A stretch of 64,000 nt of DNA, from assembly GCA_963780865.1 (NCBI GenBank), contig CAWADT010000015.1:62001-126000 (forward strand), given 5' to 3'. Within the stretch, counting starts at the first letter, position 1. Every line of letters starts with the position of its first letter. Below the pieces are notes generated by a model, which saw nothing but the letters and a program-made list of their open reading frames with translations, was not told the DNA's origin and ran no database searches. Source of the DNA: FEN-1073 sp963780865. GTDB lineage: Bacteria > Chloroflexota > Anaerolineae > Anaerolineales > RBG-16-64-43. The position numbers and the translations under genes were made by a program. This document shows positions 24,653 through 33,782 of this stretch, in pieces.

Positions 24653-27401
24653 GATAACGTTGCTGGACGGACACGCGCTGGCGTATCGCGCCTATTTTGC
24701 GCTGACGTCCGCCGGTACGCAAACCAGCCGCTGGATTACCTCCCGCGGCGAACCGACCGCCGGCACCTTCGGCTTCACCTCCATCCTGCTCTCGCTTCTG
24801 GAAAAAGAAAAACCCGAATATCTCGCGGTCACCTTCGATACCGGAAAAACCTTCCGCGACGATCTCTTTCCCGCCTACAAGGCCACCCGCGCCAAGATGC
24901 CCGAGGACCTGCGGCCGCAAATCGACCGCATCCGCGATGTGGTGCGCGCTTTCCGCATTCCCATTTTTGAAGCCGAGGGGTTCGAGGCCGACGATGTGCT
25001 TGGAACCCTCGCCCGGCAAATGTCCGAATCTGGCACCGATACGCTCATCCTCAGCGGCGACCGGGACCTGCTGCAACTGGTCAGCCCGCGGATCACCGTC
25101 CGCCTGCCCGGCCGATCCCTTTCCGAATCCACCGATTACGATCCGGCCGCCTTCGAGAAGCAGTGGGGGTTTGCCCCCGCGCAGCTGATCGATTACAAGG
25201 CGTTGGTGGGCGACAAATCCGACAACATCCCCGGCGTGAACGGCATCGGCGAGAAAACCGCGACCGAGCTGCTGCAAACCTACGGCTCGCTGGATGAAAT
25301 ATATCAGCGTCTGGCCGAGATACCTCCGCGCTATCGGACCAAACTGGAAGCCGGGCGCGAAAGCGCGATGCTCTCGCGCACCCTCGCCACCATTCGCACC
25401 GACGTCCCGCTGCGCGCGGATCTCGCCCAGTGCCGGGTGGGGCAATATTCGCGCGAAGAAGTGGCCGCCATGTTCCAGGTATTGGAATTTCGCACCCTGC
25501 TCTCCCGGCTGCCCGCCCCGGCCGCCTCCGCCGTGCAGATCGGAATGTTCGCCGAGCCGAAAGCTCGAACCGAGGTGACCCGTTGCCATATGGTGCAGAG
25601 CGATGCGGAGCTTTCCGCCCTGGCCGAACGCATTTCCCGTGCGCCGCTCCTCGCGCTCGACACCGAAACCACCTCGACCGATCCGATGCGGGCCGAACTG
25701 GTCGGTATGTCGCTGGCGGTGACGGAGGGCGAGGGCTACTATATTCCGATCCGCCATGAAGGCGGACCGAACGTCAACCTGGACGCGGTCAAGGAACGGT
25801 TGGGCGGCTTGCTCGCCGACAGCCGGGTTCCGAAAACAGGCCACAATATTAAATATGACCTGACCGTATTGGAGCGCGCCGGGCTGCCCATTTCCGCGCC
25901 CGCCTTCGATACCATGGTGGCCGAATGGCTGTGCAACCCCGCCTCGCACAGCCTCGGCCTGAAGGACCTTGGGTTCCTCCGGCTGGGAGCGGAGATGACA
26001 CCGATCGAAGCGCTGATCGGCAAGGGCGCAAAACAAATCACCATGGACCGCGTGCCGGCCGCACAGGCGGCCCCCTATGCTGCGGCCGACGCGGATGTTT
26101 CCCTGCGGTTGGTTGCTCCCCTGCGCCAGGATTTGGAATCCCGCAGTCAGACGAAATTGTTTTCGGAAATGGAAATGCCGCTGATCCCGGTATTGGCCGC
26201 CATGGAACGCGAAGGAGTCCGGCTGGACCTTCCCTATCTGGAGGGGTTGGGAAAGGATTGGCAGGCGGAATTGCACCGGATCGAAGTCCGGGTGCACGAG
26301 ATGGTCGGCCGCCCGTTCAATCTGCAATCCACCCAGCAGCTGGCGGACGTGCTGTTCGGCCAGCTGGGGCTGCCGCCGCCGGACAAATCCCGCAAGACGG
26401 CCTCCGGAAAATATTCCACCGCCGCCGACGTGCTCGATAGCCTGGCCGGAGCTCATCCGGTGGTTGAGCAGATCCTGCGCCATCGCGAACTCTCCAAGCT
26501 GCTCTCCACCTATGTGGAGGCACTGAGCGATGAGGCCGATCCGGTCGAGGGCAGAGTGCACACGTCCTACAATCAGACCGGAACGGTCACCGGCCGCCTA
26601 TCCTCCTCCGACCCGAATCTTCAGAACATCCCCACGCGCACCGAGGAAGGCCGGCGGATCCGCCGCGCGTTCGTGGGCTCGCCCGGCCACCGGCTGCTTT
26701 CGATCGATTACTCGCAGATCGAACTGCGGCTGGCGGCGCATATGGCTTCCGATCCGGGGATGATCGAAGCCTTCCGCCACGGCGAGGATATCCACGCCGC
26801 CACCGCCGCAGCCGTGTATGGCGTGCCGTTCCCGGAAGTGACCACCGCCATGCGGCGCCACGCCAAAGCCGTCAACTTCGGCCTGCTCTACGGCCAGACG
26901 GCCTTCGGCCTGACCCGTTCCTCCGACCTGACCCTCTCGGAAGCCGAGGAGTTCATACGCAAATATTTCGAGCGCTTCACCAAGATCCGCGATCTGGTGG
27001 CTTCCTTCAAGAAGACCGCGGCCGAATGCGGTTACGTGGAGACCATGCTCGGCCGGCGTCGATACTTCCCGGAGCTTGCTTCCGGTTCCCGGCTGGACGC
27101 CAACACCCGTAACCGCGCGGAACGGGAGGCGATAAACGCTCCCATCCAGGGTTCGGCGGCCGATATCATGAAGATCGCCATGATCCGTTTGCCGAACGAT
27201 CTTACCCGAGCGGGGCTGCGCACGCGGATGATCCTGCAAGTGCACGATGAACTGGTGTTCGAATGCCCGGAGGCGGAAATCATTCCCGCCGCGCGGCTCG
27301 TGCGCCAAGTGATGGAAAACGTTCTCTCCCTCGCCGTTCCGCTGACCGCGGACGCCAAGCAGGGGGAAAATTGGGAGGAGATGAAGGCGGTCAAGGAATA
27401 A
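24642..27401 (+). CDS. polA: DNA polymerase I
   Basis: 919 residues with all three domains. The 5'-nuclease (1-290) contains GFEADDVLGTL, SGDRDLLQL and DKSDNIPGVNGIGEKTA. The 3'-5' exonuclease (about 310-500) appears active, with DTETTSTDP, GHNIKYDL and YAAADADVSL carrying the metal-binding acids. The polymerase has motif A LLSIDYSQIELR, motif B RRHAKAVNFGLLYG and motif C LQVHDELVFE. ATG at 24642 lies inside the end of the preceding receiver gene; an 82-residue in-frame extension upstream is a shadow of that gene. Confidence 0.97.
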   Translation: MAPKITLLDGHALAYRAYFALTSAGTQTSRWITSRGEPTAGTFGFTSILLSLLEKEKPEYLAVTFDTGKTFRDDLFPAYKATRAKMPEDLRPQIDRIRDVVRAFRIPIFEAEGFEADDVLGTLARQMSESGTDTLILSGDRDLLQLVSPRITVRLPGRSLSESTDYDPAAFEKQWGFAPAQLIDYKALVGDKSDNIPGVNGIGEKTATELLQTYGSLDEIYQRLAEIPPRYRTKLEAGRESAMLSRTLATIRTDVPLRADLAQCRVGQYSREEVAAMFQVLEFRTLLSRLPAPAASAVQIGMFAEPKARTEVTRCHMVQSDAELSALAERISRAPLLALDTETTSTDPMRAELVGMSLAVTEGEGYYIPIRHEGGPNVNLDAVKERLGGLLADSRVPKTGHNIKYDLTVLERAGLPISAPAFDTMVAEWLCNPASHSLGLKDLGFLRLGAEMTPIEALIGKGAKQITMDRVPAAQAAPYAAADADVSLRLVAPLRQDLESRSQTKLFSEMEMPLIPVLAAMEREGVRLDLPYLEGLGKDWQAELHRIEVRVHEMVGRPFNLQSTQQLADVLFGQLGLPPPDKSRKTASGKYSTAADVLDSLAGAHPVVEQILRHRELSKLLSTYVEALSDEADPVEGRVHTSYNQTGTVTGRLSSSDPNLQNIPTRTEEGRRIRRAFVGSPGHRLLSIDYSQIELRLAAHMASDPGMIEAFRHGEDIHAATAAAVYGVPFPEVTTAMRRHAKAVNFGLLYGQTAFGLTRSSDLTLSEAEEFIRKYFERFTKIRDLVASFKKTAAECGYVETMLGRRRYFPELASGSRLDANTRNRAEREAINAPIQGSAADIMKIAMIRLPNDLTRAGLRTRMILQVHDELVFECPEAEIIPAARLVRQVMENVLSLAVPLTADAKQGENWEEMKAVKE

Positions 27402-27431
27402 TTCCCGGATTCTCACCGCCCCCTGCCGACG

Positions 27432-29120
27432 ATGCGGACAATGCCACAAGGAATTTGCTCAACCTTGCTCCTGGGGATGTTTTTTTCCGCCTGCACAGGC
27501 GTGCCTCCCACCGGTCGAACCCCCTCTTCTCAAACCGGTTCCGCGCCGAATCAACCTGGGTCGGAAACCAGGACTTCCTCCCTGCCTGATCCGAACCCGC
27601 CCACGGATACCCCTCTGCCCGCCGCGACCGACACTCCCATTCCCCCCGCGATGTGGATTTCACCGGCTTTGCCGGCTTCCTTCCTCTCTGCCTTCGCGCC
27701 TCCTCCGGGTTGGCGGATCGCCGATCGACCGGAGGGCTCGGCTCTCCAACTATCGGCGGGCAGCGGGCATCCGGTTTCCACATGGTTCTATGCTCTGGTG
27801 GCGCCGTTTCCTACCGTCGCCGACGGGGTAAGCAGCGGAGACTTGCGGCACGCATGGTCGGGAGAAGCGAGCGGTGCCTTCGAACGGCGGCCGCTGCTCA
27901 TGGATCAGAATACGCTGGATGTTTTCTCCGTAATGTGGGGTATCCCCGCCCCCGGAGCGGTCCAAGTGGTTCCCGCCGATCAGTTAACGGACCACGCTTG
28001 GGCCAACCCTCCCGCCTGGGCGATCGTTCCATGGGAATCGCTGGAACCGCGCTGGAAAGTGCTTGAGGTGGACGGACAATCGCCGATCCGGAACGCCTTC
28101 GATCCGTCGGGTTATCCGCTCGCAGTGCCGATTTCGTTCTCCGGGGATTCGGCCTTGTTCGATCAGGCCGCCAAGAAATCCACGCTGCCCGCGACCAACC
28201 GCGACCCGTCCAAGCTCACCACCCTGATTCTCACCGGGGTGACCGCGCTGGTGCGCGCCACCGCCTACGCCATGGAACAAAAAGGTGTGCTCTACCCGGC
28301 TCAGGATATCGGTGAATTGTTGCGATCGGCGGATCTCACCCATGTAAGCAACGAAATCCCCTTCGCGCAAGATTGCCCTCCGCCGAATCCCGCGCCGGGG
28401 CTGTACCCGTTTTGTTCCGATCCGCGCTACATCGATCTGCTGGAATACATCGGCGTGGACATCGTCGAGATGACCGGGAACCACGTGCGGGACTGGGGTT
28501 CGGATGCGTTGCTCTATACAATGGACCTCTACGCGCAGCGCGGTTGGTCGTTCTACGCCAGCGGAAGGAATCTGGAGGAGGCGCGGAAACCCGTTTTCGT
28601 CGAGCGCAACGGCAACCGTCTGGCCTTCATCGGCTGCAATAACGTCGGCAACAACGGCGAATGGGCCACCAACTCGCTCCCGGGTGCCGCGCCGTGTGAT
28701 TACGATTACCTCAAGGCCGAGGTGAAGCAATTGACCGCCGAAGGATATCTTGTCATCATGACGTTTCAATACAACGAGTATTACCATTATCAACCAACCG
28801 AAGAACAGATCCGGGATTTCCACGCGATGGCCGACGCCGGAGCCGTCGTCGTCTCCGGAAGCCAAGCTCATCATCCCCAGACGTTTGATTTCGCCGGCCG
28901 GTCGTTCATTCATTACGGCTTGGGAAATCTGTTCTTCGACCAATACGGCCAGGAAGAGACCCGGAACGCGTTCATCGACCGGCATGTTTTTTACAATGGG
29001 CGGTATCTCGGGGTCGATTTGATCACGACCACCTTCGTCGATTACGCCCGCCCGCGGTTTATGACCGCCGACGAACGCTCCGCTTTTCTGGCAACGGTAT
29101 TTTCCGCGAGCGGCTGGTAG
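27432..29120 (+). CDS. CapA/PgsA-family lipoprotein (putative metallophosphatase fold)
   Basis: 562 residues with lipobox FFSAC near residue 21 and a Pro/Thr linker. An N-terminal region of about 200 residues precedes a C-terminal CapA domain. Motifs of the calcineurin-like fold are visible: HVSNEIPF, MTGNHVRDWG, SGSQAHHPQ and HYGLGNLFFDQ. CapA proteins take part in poly-gamma-glutamate or related polymer production; here the neighbours are housekeeping genes, so the role is open. The first ATG has no ribosome binding site; ATG at 27441 is an alternative. It may be read through from polA, which ends 30 nt upstream. Confidence 0.82.
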   Translation: MRTMPQGICSTLLLGMFFSACTGVPPTGRTPSSQTGSAPNQPGSETRTSSLPDPNPPTDTPLPAATDTPIPPAMWISPALPASFLSAFAPPPGWRIADRPEGSALQLSAGSGHPVSTWFYALVAPFPTVADGVSSGDLRHAWSGEASGAFERRPLLMDQNTLDVFSVMWGIPAPGAVQVVPADQLTDHAWANPPAWAIVPWESLEPRWKVLEVDGQSPIRNAFDPSGYPLAVPISFSGDSALFDQAAKKSTLPATNRDPSKLTTLILTGVTALVRATAYAMEQKGVLYPAQDIGELLRSADLTHVSNEIPFAQDCPPPNPAPGLYPFCSDPRYIDLLEYIGVDIVEMTGNHVRDWGSDALLYTMDLYAQRGWSFYASGRNLEEARKPVFVERNGNRLAFIGCNNVGNNGEWATNSLPGAAPCDYDYLKAEVKQLTAEGYLVIMTFQYNEYYHYQPTEEQIRDFHAMADAGAVVVSGSQAHHPQTFDFAGRSFIHYGLGNLFFDQYGQEETRNAFIDRHVFYNGRYLGVDLITTTFVDYARPRFMTADERSAFLATVFSASGW

Positions 29121-29133
29121 GAACCCGGATCCG

Positions 29134-30168
29134 ATGGAACCTTGGAAGGAGGCTTTGCGAAAGCGGGCCGGCGAACTGGGTTTCGTCCAATGCGGGTTTA
29201 CTACAACCGAACCGCCGGCGCGTTACCCCGATTTTGTAAATTGGATCGCCGCCGGCCGCCAGGCCGGGATGCAATATCTGGCGACGGAACGCAGCCTGTC
29301 GATGCGGGCCGCCCCGGCCCGTTTGCTCCCCTCGGCGCGTTCGATCATTTCTCTGGCGATGCCGTATCCACCGCCTTCGAATGTCGAAAGCCCGGCCGGG
29401 GAAGGACGCGTCGCCGCCTACGCCCAGGGCGTGGATTATCACGAGATCGTCCCGGAGCGGCTGCGCATGCTGGGCCGGACGATCGATTCACTCGCCGGGC
29501 GCCGGCTCCAGCACCGGGTATATGTGGATACCGGCCCGATCCTGGAACGGGAAATCGCCTCCCGTGCCGGATTGGGATGGATCGGCCGTAATTCCATGCT
29601 CATCCATCCCGCGATCGGTTCTTTCTTTTTCCTGGCGTTCCTCCTCACGGAATTGGAACTGCCCCCGGATCCACCGTTCGCGTTCGACCGTTGCGGGACA
29701 TGCGACCGTTGCCTGAAAGCCTGCCCAACCGGTTGCATCCTGCCCGATCGGACGATCGATTCCGGCCGTTGCATTTCCTATTGGACGATCGAACATCGCG
29801 GGCCGATCCCCTCCGATGTCCGCGCCCGGATCGGCCGGTGGGTTTTTGGCTGCGACATCTGCCAGATGGTTTGTCCTTGGAACCGTAAAAGCCGCCCGGA
29901 AGCGGAATTTCCTTTTCGGCCAAGACCTCATTTTCCCATCCGGAGCGTGGCGGAAGAAACCGCTCTTTCCGAGGAGGAATGGCAGGCTCGATTCTATAAA
30001 AGCCCGTTGCGCCGGACGGGACAGAGGGGCTACCTTAGAAATCTAATCATTGTCCTTGGAAACCTTCACCGGGAGGAATCCATCCCTTTCTTGGTTCCAT
30101 TTCAGTCCGATCCGGACCCTGTTTTGAGGGATTGTGTCGATTGGGCTATTATGAAAATTCAAGGATAA
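29134..30168 (+). CDS. queG: Epoxyqueuosine reductase
   Basis: 344 residues. The C-terminal half has two [4Fe-4S] clusters, CGTCDRCLKACPTG and CDICQMVCPWN, plus the conserved DSGRCISYWTIEHRG segment. The N-terminal cobalamin-binding domain includes GWIGRNSMLIHP. It catalyses the last step of queuosine formation in tRNA. It starts 13 nt after the capA-like stop, consistent with one transcript. Other queuosine genes are not in this window. Confidence 0.95.
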   Translation: MEPWKEALRKRAGELGFVQCGFTTTEPPARYPDFVNWIAAGRQAGMQYLATERSLSMRAAPARLLPSARSIISLAMPYPPPSNVESPAGEGRVAAYAQGVDYHEIVPERLRMLGRTIDSLAGRRLQHRVYVDTGPILEREIASRAGLGWIGRNSMLIHPAIGSFFFLAFLLTELELPPDPPFAFDRCGTCDRCLKACPTGCILPDRTIDSGRCISYWTIEHRGPIPSDVRARIGRWVFGCDICQMVCPWNRKSRPEAEFPFRPRPHFPIRSVAEETALSEEEWQARFYKSPLRRTGQRGYLRNLIIVLGNLHREESIPFLVPFQSDPDPVLRDCVDWAIMKIQG

Positions 30169-30325
30169 TAACGGTATTATTGGCCCGTTTAGGTTTATTT
30201 ATTTTGAGGTTGTGGCGCATTCCCGATCAATTCGGTAGAATGAATTCATCCGGTCCTCTGACGGCTTATCAGTAAAAAGAGGAGGAGCCCACCGGCCTTT
30301 GGAGGGGAACCGGAGGAAGGAGAAA

Positions 30326-31075
30326 ATGTCTGATCTGTCGAACAAGGAAGATTTCGGAGATGTCTCAGGGTTCTACCCGCGCCGCAAAGAAGGGTTGGGC
30401 AACTTTCTCATCGGGATGCTGACCGGCGCCGTGGTGGTGATCGGCGTGCTGCTCCTGGTGATAGGCATCTGGGGCAACAAGGCTCTCCCGCTTTCGTTCC
30501 TTTCATCGCCTACGCCGTTGCCGACCGTCACTCCCATCATTACGCTTACCTTCACCCCATCGTTGACACTTGTGCCGACTGCGGTAACGCCGTCGGTAAC
30601 GCCCACGCCGTCATGCCCGTCTGAGTACGTCGTCCAAACCGGTGACCTGCTCAGCAAGATTGCCGAACGATGCGGCATCTCGGTTGAGGCGATCACCGCC
30701 ATGAATCCGACCCTCGACCCGAATAATATTCAAGTCGGCCAGAAGATCCTTCTCCCGCCGGCGGGAACCGGGTTTACACCCACCGTGTTCCCAACCGGGT
30801 TGGCCACCGGGGCCGTCATCCCGATCACGGTTCAAGCCGGGGACAGCCTCGAAGCGGTCGCCGCGAGGTGCTTATCGACAGTGGATGACCTCGTCAAGAG
30901 AAATAAAATAACGGATCCCAACTTCCTGACCGTGGGAATGGTCTTGCAATGCCGTTACGGGATCGCCACGCCGCGCCCGACGCTCGCCTCCTCCCCGACG
31001 TTCGGCCCGACGCCGACCTACACCCCCTCGGTCACCCCTGCAATGACTCCCACCCCGACCTCAAACGGGGTATGA
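30326..31075 (+). CDS. Membrane-anchored protein with two LysM domains
   Basis: 249 residues with a cytoplasmic N-terminus, one TM helix at about 26-49, and a Thr/Pro linker to about 96. LysM1 is at about 100-144 (YVVQTGDLLSKIAERCGI), LysM2 at about 165-210, and a Pro/Thr-rich tail follows. ATG at 30326 has GGAGGAAGGAG just upstream; a codon 27 nt earlier is rejected. Both LysM units carry paired Cys that could form disulphides outside the cell. Probably links membrane and wall. Confidence 0.88.
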   Translation: MSDLSNKEDFGDVSGFYPRRKEGLGNFLIGMLTGAVVVIGVLLLVIGIWGNKALPLSFLSSPTPLPTVTPIITLTFTPSLTLVPTAVTPSVTPTPSCPSEYVVQTGDLLSKIAERCGISVEAITAMNPTLDPNNIQVGQKILLPPAGTGFTPTVFPTGLATGAVIPITVQAGDSLEAVAARCLSTVDDLVKRNKITDPNFLTVGMVLQCRYGIATPRPTLASSPTFGPTPTYTPSVTPAMTPTPTSNGV

Positions 31076-31082
31076 CGATCGG

Positions 31083-31123
31083 ATATAAAAAATCCCCTGC
31101 GAAATCGCGGGGGATTTTTTTAT
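31083..31123. terminator. Bidirectional terminator between LysM gene and groEL
   Basis: AAAAAATCCCC on the left pairs with GGGGATTTTTT on the right around a GCG/CGC-closed loop. A and T runs on both flanks serve both convergent genes. Confidence 0.88.
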
Positions 31124-31140
31124 CCATCTTCCAGCCGGGA

Positions 31141-32787
31141 TTAATATTCCATCCCGCCCCCTCCAGGGGGCATCATCGGAGCCGATTTATCCTTCTCCGG
31201 AGCGTCGGTGATGAGCGCCTCGGTGGTGAGGATCATGGCCGCGATCGAGGCCGCGTTTTCCAACGCGCCGCGGACGACCTTGACCGGGTCGATGATCCCG
31301 GCCTTGATCATATCCACGTATTCGGAGGTGAGCACGTTGAAGCCGATGTGCTTGTTTTTGGTTTCAACGGACTTCCGCTTCACAGCGTCGATCACAACCG
31401 ATCCGTCCTCCCCGGCGTTCTGGGCGAGCCGGCGGATGGGGGCTTCGAGCGCCTTGCGGACGATATTGACGCCCACCTGGGCATCGTCCGTGTCCATCTT
31501 GATTTTATCCAGCGCCGCGGCGGCATTAATCAGGGAAATTTCCCCGCCGGCGACGATCCCTTCCTCCACGGCCGCGCGCGCGGCCGAGAGCGCATCCTCG
31601 ACCCGGTGCTTCTTTTCTTTCAACTCGGTTTCGGTCGCCGCGCCGACGCGGACGATCGCCACCCCGCCGGATAACTTGGCGAGGCGCTCCTGAAGCTTTT
31701 CCTTATCGTAGTCGGATGTGGATTTGTCGATCTCGACCTTGATTTCCTCGATCCGCCCCTTGATTTTCTTCGGATCGCCCTTGCCGCCGACGATGGTCGT
31801 ATCGTCCTTGGTGGCGACGACCTTATCGCACTTGCCGAGGTCGGCGAGCGTCGTGTTCTCCAGCTTTTTGCCGAGTTCTTCGGTGATGACGGTGCCGCCG
31901 GTGAGCAGGGCAATGTCCTGCAGCATGGCCTTGCGCCGGTCCCCGAAACCCGGCGCCTTGACGGCCATCACGTTGAGCATGCCGCGCAGCTTGTTCAGCA
32001 CGAGCGTCGCCAGCGCCTCGCCGTCGATTTCCTCGGCGATGATGACCAGATCGCGCTTCCCCGTCTGGACGAGTTTCTCTAGGACCGGGACGATGTCGGC
32101 CGCCGCGGAAATTTTCTTATCGTAGATCAGCAGGTACGGTTCGGTAATGACGGATTCCATCGTCTCCGGGCTGGTGATGAAATAGGAGGAGATGTACCCG
32201 CGGTCGAACTGCATGCCTTCCACGTATTCGGTCTCGAACTGCAGACTTTTGGATTCTTCGACCGTGATCACGCCGTCTTTGCCAACCTTGTCCATGACGT
32301 CGGCGATCAGGGAGCCGATCTGGCTGTCGGCGGCGGAGTTGGTGGCCACCGAAGCGATCTCCTCTTTGGTTTCGATTTTCTGGGACTGGGCCCGGATGGC
32401 TTCCACCGCCGCCGCGGTGGCTTTTTCTATACCATGCTTGATAAGCATCGGGTTGGAGCCGGCGGTTACGCTTTTAAGGCCTTCCATGACGATCGCGTGC
32501 GCTAAGATGGTCGACGTGGTGGTGCCGTCGCCGGCGATGTCGTTGGTCTTGGTGGCGGCTTCCTTGAGCAGTTGCGCGCCCATATTCTGATAGGGATCCT
32601 CGAGCTCGATCTCCTTGGCGACGGTCACGCCGTCGTGGGTGATGGTCGGGGCACCAAATTTCTTATCCAAGGCGACGTTGCGTCCCTTGGGGCCAAGCGT
32701 AGTGGCTACCGCGTTGGCCAGGATGTCGATGCCCTCTTTTAATCGTCTGCGGGCATCATCGGAAAAAACAAGCTGTTTGGGACTCAT
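31141..32787 (-). CDS. groL: Chaperonin GroEL (60 kDa)
   Basis: 548 residues, typical length. The ATPase motif DGTTTSTILA and LGPKGRNVALDKKFG are present, and the C-terminal Gly/Met tail GGGGMEY is intact. It forms the tetradecameric folding chamber with GroES, encoded 44 nt upstream on the same strand. Expression should follow the HrcA/CIRCE-controlled promoter ahead of groES. Confidence 0.98.
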   Translation of the reverse strand: MSPKQLVFSDDARRRLKEGIDILANAVATTLGPKGRNVALDKKFGAPTITHDGVTVAKEIELEDPYQNMGAQLLKEAATKTNDIAGDGTTTSTILAHAIVMEGLKSVTAGSNPMLIKHGIEKATAAAVEAIRAQSQKIETKEEIASVATNSAADSQIGSLIADVMDKVGKDGVITVEESKSLQFETEYVEGMQFDRGYISSYFITSPETMESVITEPYLLIYDKKISAAADIVPVLEKLVQTGKRDLVIIAEEIDGEALATLVLNKLRGMLNVMAVKAPGFGDRRKAMLQDIALLTGGTVITEELGKKLENTTLADLGKCDKVVATKDDTTIVGGKGDPKKIKGRIEEIKVEIDKSTSDYDKEKLQERLAKLSGGVAIVRVGAATETELKEKKHRVEDALSAARAAVEEGIVAGGEISLINAAAALDKIKMDTDDAQVGVNIVRKALEAPIRRLAQNAGEDGSVVIDAVKRKSVETKNKHIGFNVLTSEYVDMIKAGIIDPVKVVRGALENAASIAAMILTTEALITDAPEKDKSAPMMPPGGGGMEY

Positions 32788-32831
32788 AGTTTATTCTCCT
32801 AAATAAGTATCGGCCGCCGGCCGAACTCGCC

Positions 32832-33128
32832 CTAGCCTTCGACCGTGGCAAGGATGTCGGATTCCTTGATGATCAGCAGTTTCTTGCCGTCTACTTTCAC
32901 TTCGGTACCGGCATATCTTGCGTACAAAACCGTGTCGCCTACTTTGACGTCCATCGGGATGCGCTTCCCGGTCTCATCGCGAGCCCCGGGTCCGATGGAG
33001 AGAACCTTGCCCTTTTGGGGCTTCTCTTTGGCCGTATCCGGAATCACGATGCCCGCGGGAGTGGTTTCCTCCTGCTCCATCGGCTCGATGACGGTCCGAT
33101 CGCCAAGCGGTTTAAATGAAATGGCCAT
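32832..33128 (-). CDS. groS: Co-chaperonin GroES (10 kDa)
   Basis: 98 residues starting MAISFKPLGDRTVIEP, with the mobile loop EQEETTPAGIVIPDTAKEKP and the GDTVLYARYAGTEVK strand. ATG at 33128 follows AAGGAGG at ideal spacing; an upstream start at 33176 runs through the CIRCE element and is rejected. Confidence 0.97.
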   Translation of the reverse strand: MAISFKPLGDRTVIEPMEQEETTPAGIVIPDTAKEKPQKGKVLSIGPGARDETGKRIPMDVKVGDTVLYARYAGTEVKVDGKKLLIIKESDILATVEG

Positions 33129-33169
33129 CTTGCTAACCTCCTTTATGAAATTATGTGCGCTATGAAGAG

Positions 33170-33196
33170 TTGGCACTCATGGGTCATGAGTGCCAG
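33170..33196. promoter_or_regulatory. CIRCE element (HrcA operator)
   Basis: TTGGCACTC, a 9-bp spacer and GAGTGCCAG match the TTAGCACTC-N9-GAGTGCTAA consensus with symmetric A-to-G changes. It lies at the predicted transcription start of groES. No hrcA gene is in the window. Confidence 0.9.
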
Positions 33197-33203
33197 CAGG
33201 CAT

Positions 33204-33232
33204 AATATACACAATGGGCCTTCGGATGTCAA
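33204..33232 (-). promoter_or_regulatory. groESL sigma-70 promoter
   Basis: Minus-strand TTGACA (33227-33232), 17-bp spacer and TATATT (33204-33209). The expected start falls just before the CIRCE element. Confidence 0.88.
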
Positions 33233-33272
33233 GGGTTTTCCATTAGATTGCTCGTCTGGGGGGTTTAAGGGG

Positions 33273-33653
33273 TCAATTTGCCGGCCGCCGGGAGAGTATG
33301 TCCGCAAGCGTCTTTTCCAGGTCGTCGAACTCCACCGGCTTTGGGAGAAAGGCATCCGCTCCCGCCTTCAGGATGCCAGCGACGATCGCCTCCTGGGTAT
33401 CCGAGGACACGGCCAAAATCGGCACACTCGCCATAAGGGGATCCCGCCGTATGAAGCGGATCACTTCGCCGCCGTCCACCCCCTGCATGTGAACGTCCAG
33501 GACCAGCAAATGCGGAAGCCCGCGGGTCATCGTTTCGATCGCGAGCCGCGGGCTGTAAACCGGCCGGGCTTGGAAATCCAGCAGCGAGAGCATCTTGACA
33601 ATGCCGTCCGCCGTTTCCCGATTGTCATCCACAACCAATGCGGTATAAGTCAT
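33273..33653 (-). CDS. Stand-alone response regulator receiver protein
   Basis: 126 residues, a single CheY-like domain. The acidic pocket is VVDDN, the phosphoacceptor Asp is in LVLDVHMQGVDG, the Thr/Ser switch is in AVSSDT and the conserved Lys is in FLPKPVEF. No output domain and no kinase nearby, so the partner is unknown. Confidence 0.9.
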   Translation of the reverse strand: MTYTALVVDDNRETADGIVKMLSLLDFQARPVYSPRLAIETMTRGLPHLLVLDVHMQGVDGGEVIRFIRRDPLMASVPILAVSSDTQEAIVAGILKAGADAFLPKPVEFDDLEKTLADILSRRPAN

Positions 33654-33716
33654 TCGCCTGTCACCATTATCCGGAATGCATTCTACTCTTAATCGATGTC
33701 TCTATCTACCGGGTCC

Positions 33717-33780
33717 CACCCCCCTGTGGTCCCCCCATTTTCTTTTCGAAAATGGGGGGACAGTGCTCTTAGGGGGGAGG
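33717..33780. repeat. C/G-tract hairpin repeat, copy 2
   Basis: TCCCCCCATTTTC and GAAAATGGGGGGA form a perfect arm pair around TTTTC, flanked by CCACCCCCC and GGGGGGAGG. Confidence 0.8.
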
Positions 33781-33782
33781 GT

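Noticed and set aside
24492..26561. 689-codon minus-strand frame opposite polA
   Set aside because: The plus strand carries all polymerase I motifs; the antisense frame is a composition effect.
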